From assembly GCF_015453285.1 (NCBI RefSeq), contig NZ_JADLZT010000004.1, positions 310,001 to 374,000 on the forward strand: 64,000 bases of DNA. Direction: 5' to 3'. Positions within the stretch are counted from its first letter, which is position 1; the number at the start of each line of letters is the position of its first letter. Source of the DNA: Lysobacter niastensis (GTDB lineage: Bacteria; Pseudomonadota; Gammaproteobacteria; Xanthomonadales; Xanthomonadaceae). A model generated the notes under the pieces. It saw nothing but the letters and a program-made list of their open reading frames with translations. It searched no databases and was not told where the DNA came from. Of this stretch, positions 60,884 through 64,000 are shown piece by piece. The position numbers were made by a program, and so were the translations under genes.

Positions 60884-60909
60884 GGCAGGCCGGGCAAGCT
60901 CGGCCTGCC
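60884..60909 (+). terminator. GC-rich hairpin after thiC
   Basis: GGCAGGCCG (60884-60892) and CGGCCTGCC (60901-60909) form a perfect 9-bp stem with an 8-base loop, 51 bases after the thiC stop. No T-tract follows, so it may be only a partial terminator or an RNA-stability hairpin. Confidence 0.45.
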
Positions 60910-60934
60910 ATAGTGAGCGCGCGAGGGACGGGTC

Positions 60935-61111
60935 ATGGGTGACGGCGGCAGACAGGTGGTCAAGGCGGGCATCAGCTTCGGTAGCGCGCTGGCGATCGTG
61001 ATCTCGTGGACCGCGAACAAGTCGCTGCTGTGGGCTATCGTCCATGGCCTGCTGTCGTGGATCTACGTGGTCTATTACGCGTTGCGCTATCACTTCCGCA
61101 TGATCGGTTGA
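60935..61111 (+). CDS. Small membrane protein, 58 residues
   Basis: ATG GGT GAC starts a 58-codon frame ending in TGA at 61109-61111, with GAGGGA as ribosome binding site. Two hydrophobic helices are clear: about residues 12-25 (ISFGSALAIVISWT) and 31-50 (LLWAIVHGLLSWIYVVYYAL), linked by a short NKS turn, with a basic C-terminus (RYHFRM). It resembles small conserved membrane proteins with an HG-x2-SW-x-YVVYYA pattern seen in other bacteria, all uncharacterised. It ends 10 bases before the ion-channel gene, which suggests an operon. Confidence 0.75.
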   Translation: MGDGGRQVVKAGISFGSALAIVISWTANKSLLWAIVHGLLSWIYVVYYALRYHFRMIG

Positions 61112-61121
61112 CGACGCCGGC

Positions 61122-61817
61122 ATGGTCGAGCAACGCAACGCTTCGCAGCATTGGCGCATCAGGGCGCGCCGCCATCCGTCGGCGTTCCTGCTCGCCGCGC
61201 AGTTGTTGAGCCTGCTGATCTATCCGTTGTTCGATGACCTCACGGCCGGGCGCGTGGTGTTCGGTGCGTTCGGCGTGCTGGTGCTGGCGCTGGCCGTCTG
61301 GGTGGTGAACCGCAGCCCGGCCATCAACTGGATCGCCTGGGCGCTGGCGGCACCTGCATTCGTGCTTTCGCTGTTGTCGGTGGCGATCGAAAGCGAACCG
61401 TTGCTGGTGGCGTCGTCGGCGCTTGAGGCGCTGCTGTACTTCTACGCCGCCGGCAGCCTGATCGCGTACATGATGAGCGACCATCGCGTCACGACCGACG
61501 AACTGTTCGCTGCCGGCGCGACCTTCACGCTGTTGGCGTGGGGCTTCGCCTATGCATTCCTGGTGTGCCAGGCCTGGTATCCGGGGAGCTTCACCGGCGC
61601 GGTCGAACCAGAGCGCCCCCGCGCGTGGCTGGAGCTGCTGTTCCTGAGCTTCACCAACCTCTCCGCCGTCGGATTGGGCGATGTCATTCCGCTGGGCTCG
61701 ACCGCGCGTGTGCTGGTCATGCTCGAGCAGTTCGCCGGCGTGGGCTACGTCGCCGTCGTGGTGTCGCGACTGATCGGCCTGACGATGCTGCGCGTGCCGC
61801 CCCGGTCGCGCGGTTAA
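61122..61817 (+). CDS. Potassium-channel-like (Ion_trans_2) membrane protein
   Basis: A 231-residue protein with about five to six hydrophobic segments. The last two enclose a pore-like loop reading LLFLSFTNLSAVGLGDVIPL, where a classical potassium filter would read T-V-G-Y-G-D. Here the filter is A-V-G-L-G-D, so selectivity may be altered. The N-terminal four segments are a simple membrane domain without a voltage-sensor arginine series. No cytoplasmic RCK domain is present. Its function as a channel is inferred from the pore pattern. Confidence 0.75.
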   Translation: MVEQRNASQHWRIRARRHPSAFLLAAQLLSLLIYPLFDDLTAGRVVFGAFGVLVLALAVWVVNRSPAINWIAWALAAPAFVLSLLSVAIESEPLLVASSALEALLYFYAAGSLIAYMMSDHRVTTDELFAAGATFTLLAWGFAYAFLVCQAWYPGSFTGAVEPERPRAWLELLFLSFTNLSAVGLGDVIPLGSTARVLVMLEQFAGVGYVAVVVSRLIGLTMLRVPPRSRG

Positions 61818-61985
61818 AAAAAAGCGCCCGGAGGGCGCCAATGGAACGCTGAATCCTGTGACGGAGGCCGGGGAGAGGGTCCCGGCGCGCGTCCTGTCCG
61901 TCCCGTGTAATCCCCGGAACGGTAGAATGAAACCTCGTATTGCGCATTGCCGGATCCCGTCGCGGCGCTTTGCCGGATGTGGCAG

Positions 61986-62006
61986 CTGAATGATCTGTTC
62001 ATTCAG
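61986..62006. promoter_or_regulatory. Inverted repeat upstream of the winged-helix regulator
   Basis: CTGAATGA (61986-61993) and TCATTCAG (61999-62006) are perfect 8-bp arms with a 5-base spacer, ending 44 bases before the regulator's ATG. The size suits a dimeric DNA-binding protein and would fit self-control. The remainder of 61818-62050 contains a TAGAAT (61923-61928) that may be a -10 element. Confidence 0.4.
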
Positions 62007-62050
62007 GCACATGACGGCCGTCGGGCCGGCGCGCACCATCCGCAGGATTC

Positions 62051-64000
62051 ATGCCCCGCATCCTCGATCCATCGCCGTTGCATCCCCCCTCTGAGCGCCT
62101 GCGCGTCGGCGATTGCATCGTCGATGTGCCGCTGCGCGAGGTGCGTGCGCCAGCGTCGCGCCGCCCGCAACGCATCACGCCGAAGTCGATGGGCGTGCTG
62201 CTGGTGCTGGTGGAGAACGCGGGCAAGGTGGTCAGTCGCGATGCACTGCTGACGGAGGTCTGGCCCGACACGCTGCCGACCGACGACGTCATCACCCAGG
62301 CGATCACGCAGCTGCGCAAGGCTTTCGGCCAGGAGCGCGGCGATCCGCGCTACATCGAAACGATCGCGAAGAACGGCTACCGCCTGCTCGCGCCGGTCGA
62401 ATGGCTGGCGCAGGAAGAGGGGCGCCCGGGCGCTGGCGAACGCGAGGCTGCCGCCACCTTCGCCATGGATGTCGCCGACGACGACGTGGTCGACGTCGTG
62501 CCATGGCCGGCGCCGCCGCGGCGGTCGCACAGCGAGCTCATCGTTGCCAGTTCTGTCGTGCTCGTGCTGCTGGGGCTGGTGCTGCTGTTCGCCTGGTGGC
62601 GAGGCGCCGGCGGCGATGGGCGTGCGACGATGCAGCGCGATGCCTGGCTGCAGCAGGCGCCGCCGGCCTCTCGACCGTATCGGCTGATCACGTCCGCGCC
62701 CGGGTTCGAGCTTGCGCCCACCCTGTCGCCGGATGCCTCGATGGTCGCCTACATGGCAGTGCCCGAAGGCCAGCGCAGCACCGCGATCCTGGTGCAGACG
62801 ACCGACCAGAGCCTGCCGCGCCAGCTGACCCGGCCCTCCGGCGAGGCGGAGGACAGTGCACCGGCATGGTCGCCCGACGGCCGCGAGATCGCCTACGTGC
62901 GCATGATCCCCGGCCAGCAATGCCAGGTGATGGTGGTCGCCGCCGGCGGTGGCGCCGAACGCAAGGTCGCCGACTGCGACCGCCGCAGTGCGCCGACGTT
63001 CTCGTGGACGCCCGACGGCCGGGGCCTGATCTTCGGCAGCATGGTCACCGAGAGCGGCTCCACGGGCCTGCGCATTCTCGACCTCGCCAACGGCGCGTGG
63101 CGCGCGGTGCAGTACCGCAGCGGTGCCGATGACGTCGACCTGTCGCCACGGTATTCGCCGGACGGACGCTGGATCGTGTTTGTCCGCAACGGCCCGCTCG
63201 GCGACTTCTGGCGGCTGCCCGCACACGGTGGCGAAGCGCAACGGCTGAGCAAACTGCGCGCCGACGTGCGCGGCTGGGATTGGCTGCCCGACGGCGATGG
63301 CCTGCTGTTCGGCCGCATGACCGATGGCGTGGTGCGCCTGAACCGGCTCGACTTCGACGAAGGCGTGGTCAGCGACCTCGGCATCGACGATGTCTGGACG
63401 CCAACCGTGGCCCTGGCCAGGCCGGCCGCCGCGTTCGTGCAGCGCAAGCCCTACTACGGCCTCTTCAAGATCGTGCTGCCCGATCCGCGCCAGCCCGGCG
63501 TCCACGTCGCCGAGCCGATCTTTCCGTCGTCGGCCCGCGACCTCTCGCCGATGGTGTCGCCGGACGGCCGGCAGCTCGCCTTCATGTCTGACCGTTCCGG
63601 CGTCCAGGCGCTGTGGTGGGCGGATTTGGCGGACCCCGGATCGCTGCGCATGATCGCCGGGCTGCAGCCGCGGCCCCGTTATGCGCCGGTCTGGGCCCCG
63701 GACAGCCGCCGTCTGATGGTGGTGGGTGTCGATGCGTCGGGGGACGCGGCGGTGTTCGAGGTCACTCCGTCGAGCGGACAGGTCGTGCGCCTGCCGGTGC
63801 CGGTGCGCGATCCGGCCGAAGCCGTCTACCTGCCGGATCCGGATCGCCTGCTCGTCCTGGCCGCTGCCGGCGACGGCCGCCTTCAGCTGGAACTCTACGA
63901 TCGCCGCGCCGAGCCTTGGCGCAAGCTGGCCAGTCTCGACGATGTCTCGCATGTCCAGCTGGATAAGACCGGCCAGCGCCTGCTGTTCGCCCGCCAGACG
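62051..64000 (+). CDS. Membrane-anchored winged-helix regulator with WD40/TolB-like propeller, partial
   Basis: The frame opens at an ATG at 62051 and stays open to the window edge (650 codons), so the C-terminus is missing. Residues about 15-115 form an OmpR/CadC-type winged helix (VVSRDALLTEVWPDTLPTDD and IETIAKNGYRLLAPVEW). One transmembrane helix follows near residues 158-180 (ELIVASSVVLVLLGLVLLFA). The remaining periplasmic part repeats PD40-type blades (LSPDASMVAYM, WSPDGREIAYV, YSPDGRWIVFV, VSPDGRQLAFM) like TolB. Such CadC-like proteins bind DNA directly while sensing periplasmic signals. The ligand is unknown. Confidence 0.88.
   Translation, partial: MPRILDPSPLHPPSERLRVGDCIVDVPLREVRAPASRRPQRITPKSMGVLLVLVENAGKVVSRDALLTEVWPDTLPTDDVITQAITQLRKAFGQERGDPRYIETIAKNGYRLLAPVEWLAQEEGRPGAGEREAAATFAMDVADDDVVDVVPWPAPPRRSHSELIVASSVVLVLLGLVLLFAWWRGAGGDGRATMQRDAWLQQAPPASRPYRLITSAPGFELAPTLSPDASMVAYMAVPEGQRSTAILVQTTDQSLPRQLTRPSGEAEDSAPAWSPDGREIAYVRMIPGQQCQVMVVAAGGGAERKVADCDRRSAPTFSWTPDGRGLIFGSMVTESGSTGLRILDLANGAWRAVQYRSGADDVDLSPRYSPDGRWIVFVRNGPLGDFWRLPAHGGEAQRLSKLRADVRGWDWLPDGDGLLFGRMTDGVVRLNRLDFDEGVVSDLGIDDVWTPTVALARPAAAFVQRKPYYGLFKIVLPDPRQPGVHVAEPIFPSSARDLSPMVSPDGRQLAFMSDRSGVQALWWADLADPGSLRMIAGLQPRPRYAPVWAPDSRRLMVVGVDASGDAAVFEVTPSSGQVVRLPVPVRDPAEAVYLPDPDRLLVLAAAGDGRLQLELYDRRAEPWRKLASLDDVSHVQLDKTGQRLLFARQT

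Noticed and set aside
61816..61838. Terminator after the ion-channel gene (GCGCCC-GGA-GGGCGC)
   Set aside because: The only homopolymer run (A8) precedes the stem on the plus strand, so it would terminate minus-strand transcription, and no minus-strand gene ends there.
62113..63132. 339-codon frame inside the winged-helix/propeller gene
   Set aside because: It is out of frame with the clear winged-helix and propeller coding sequence and is Arg-rich without motifs.

Overview
The window comes from a high-GC gammaproteobacterium of the Xanthomonadaceae/Lysobacteraceae, most likely Lysobacter or a close relative. The basis is gene order (prmA next to a zinc-ribbon/DUF3426 gene; aroQ-accB-accC; cutA-dsbD before groESL; an isoaspartyl methyltransferase gene before tolC, near waaA), the very high GC, and the load of secreted subtilases. 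No similarity search was run, so this is pattern recognition only. There are no rRNA, tRNA, CRISPR, IS or phage features. Almost all of the window is ordinary chromosome.

Layout. 0-12 kb is housekeeping: prmA, aroQ-accB-accC, a cutA-dsbD-TlpA thiol-redox operon, an XRE regulator, and groES-groEL. The groESL leader carries both an RpoH-type promoter and a CIRCE-like operator. 12-21 kb is the accessory part: a secreted TIGR03118 protein, a tightly overlapped ECF sigma / anti-sigma / subtilase / outer-membrane-protein cassette, and two further exported subtilases, each with its own signals. 21-41 kb holds glnE, an ELM1-like gene, a nitroreductase, yceI, pirin, an envelope block (glycosyltransferase, O-antigen-ligase-like protein, lipid A acyltransferase, waaA, an OmpA-domain protein), isoaspartyl methyltransferase-tolC, and a TetR-controlled RND pump.

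41.5-58.6 kb is one continuous minus-strand block for aspartate-family and branched-chain amino acids. It reads thrA-thrB-thrC, then ilvD-ilvC-ilvG-ilvM-ilvE-ilvA-leuA-leuC-leuD-leuB. Together these enzymes run from aspartyl phosphate and homoserine to threonine, then to isoleucine, valine and leucine; aspartate-semialdehyde dehydrogenase and the small isomerisation or transamination steps lie elsewhere. Each of the two operons starts with a short leader peptide rich in the regulated amino acids, followed by mutually exclusive RNA hairpins, so attenuation is strongly suggested. Divergent to thrA lies a TPP riboswitch and thiC. The window closes with a 58-residue membrane protein, a two-TM-type ion channel, and a membrane-anchored winged-helix regulator with a beta-propeller-like C-terminus that runs off the edge.

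Best candidate for something undescribed: the ECF cassette at 13.5-16.8 kb. The anti-sigma factor ends in a periplasmic domain that looks like a subtilase prodomain, and it is translationally coupled to a subtilase whose usual oxyanion-hole asparagine is not visible. This suggests a protease-coupled envelope signalling unit; that is inference from sequence pattern and context.
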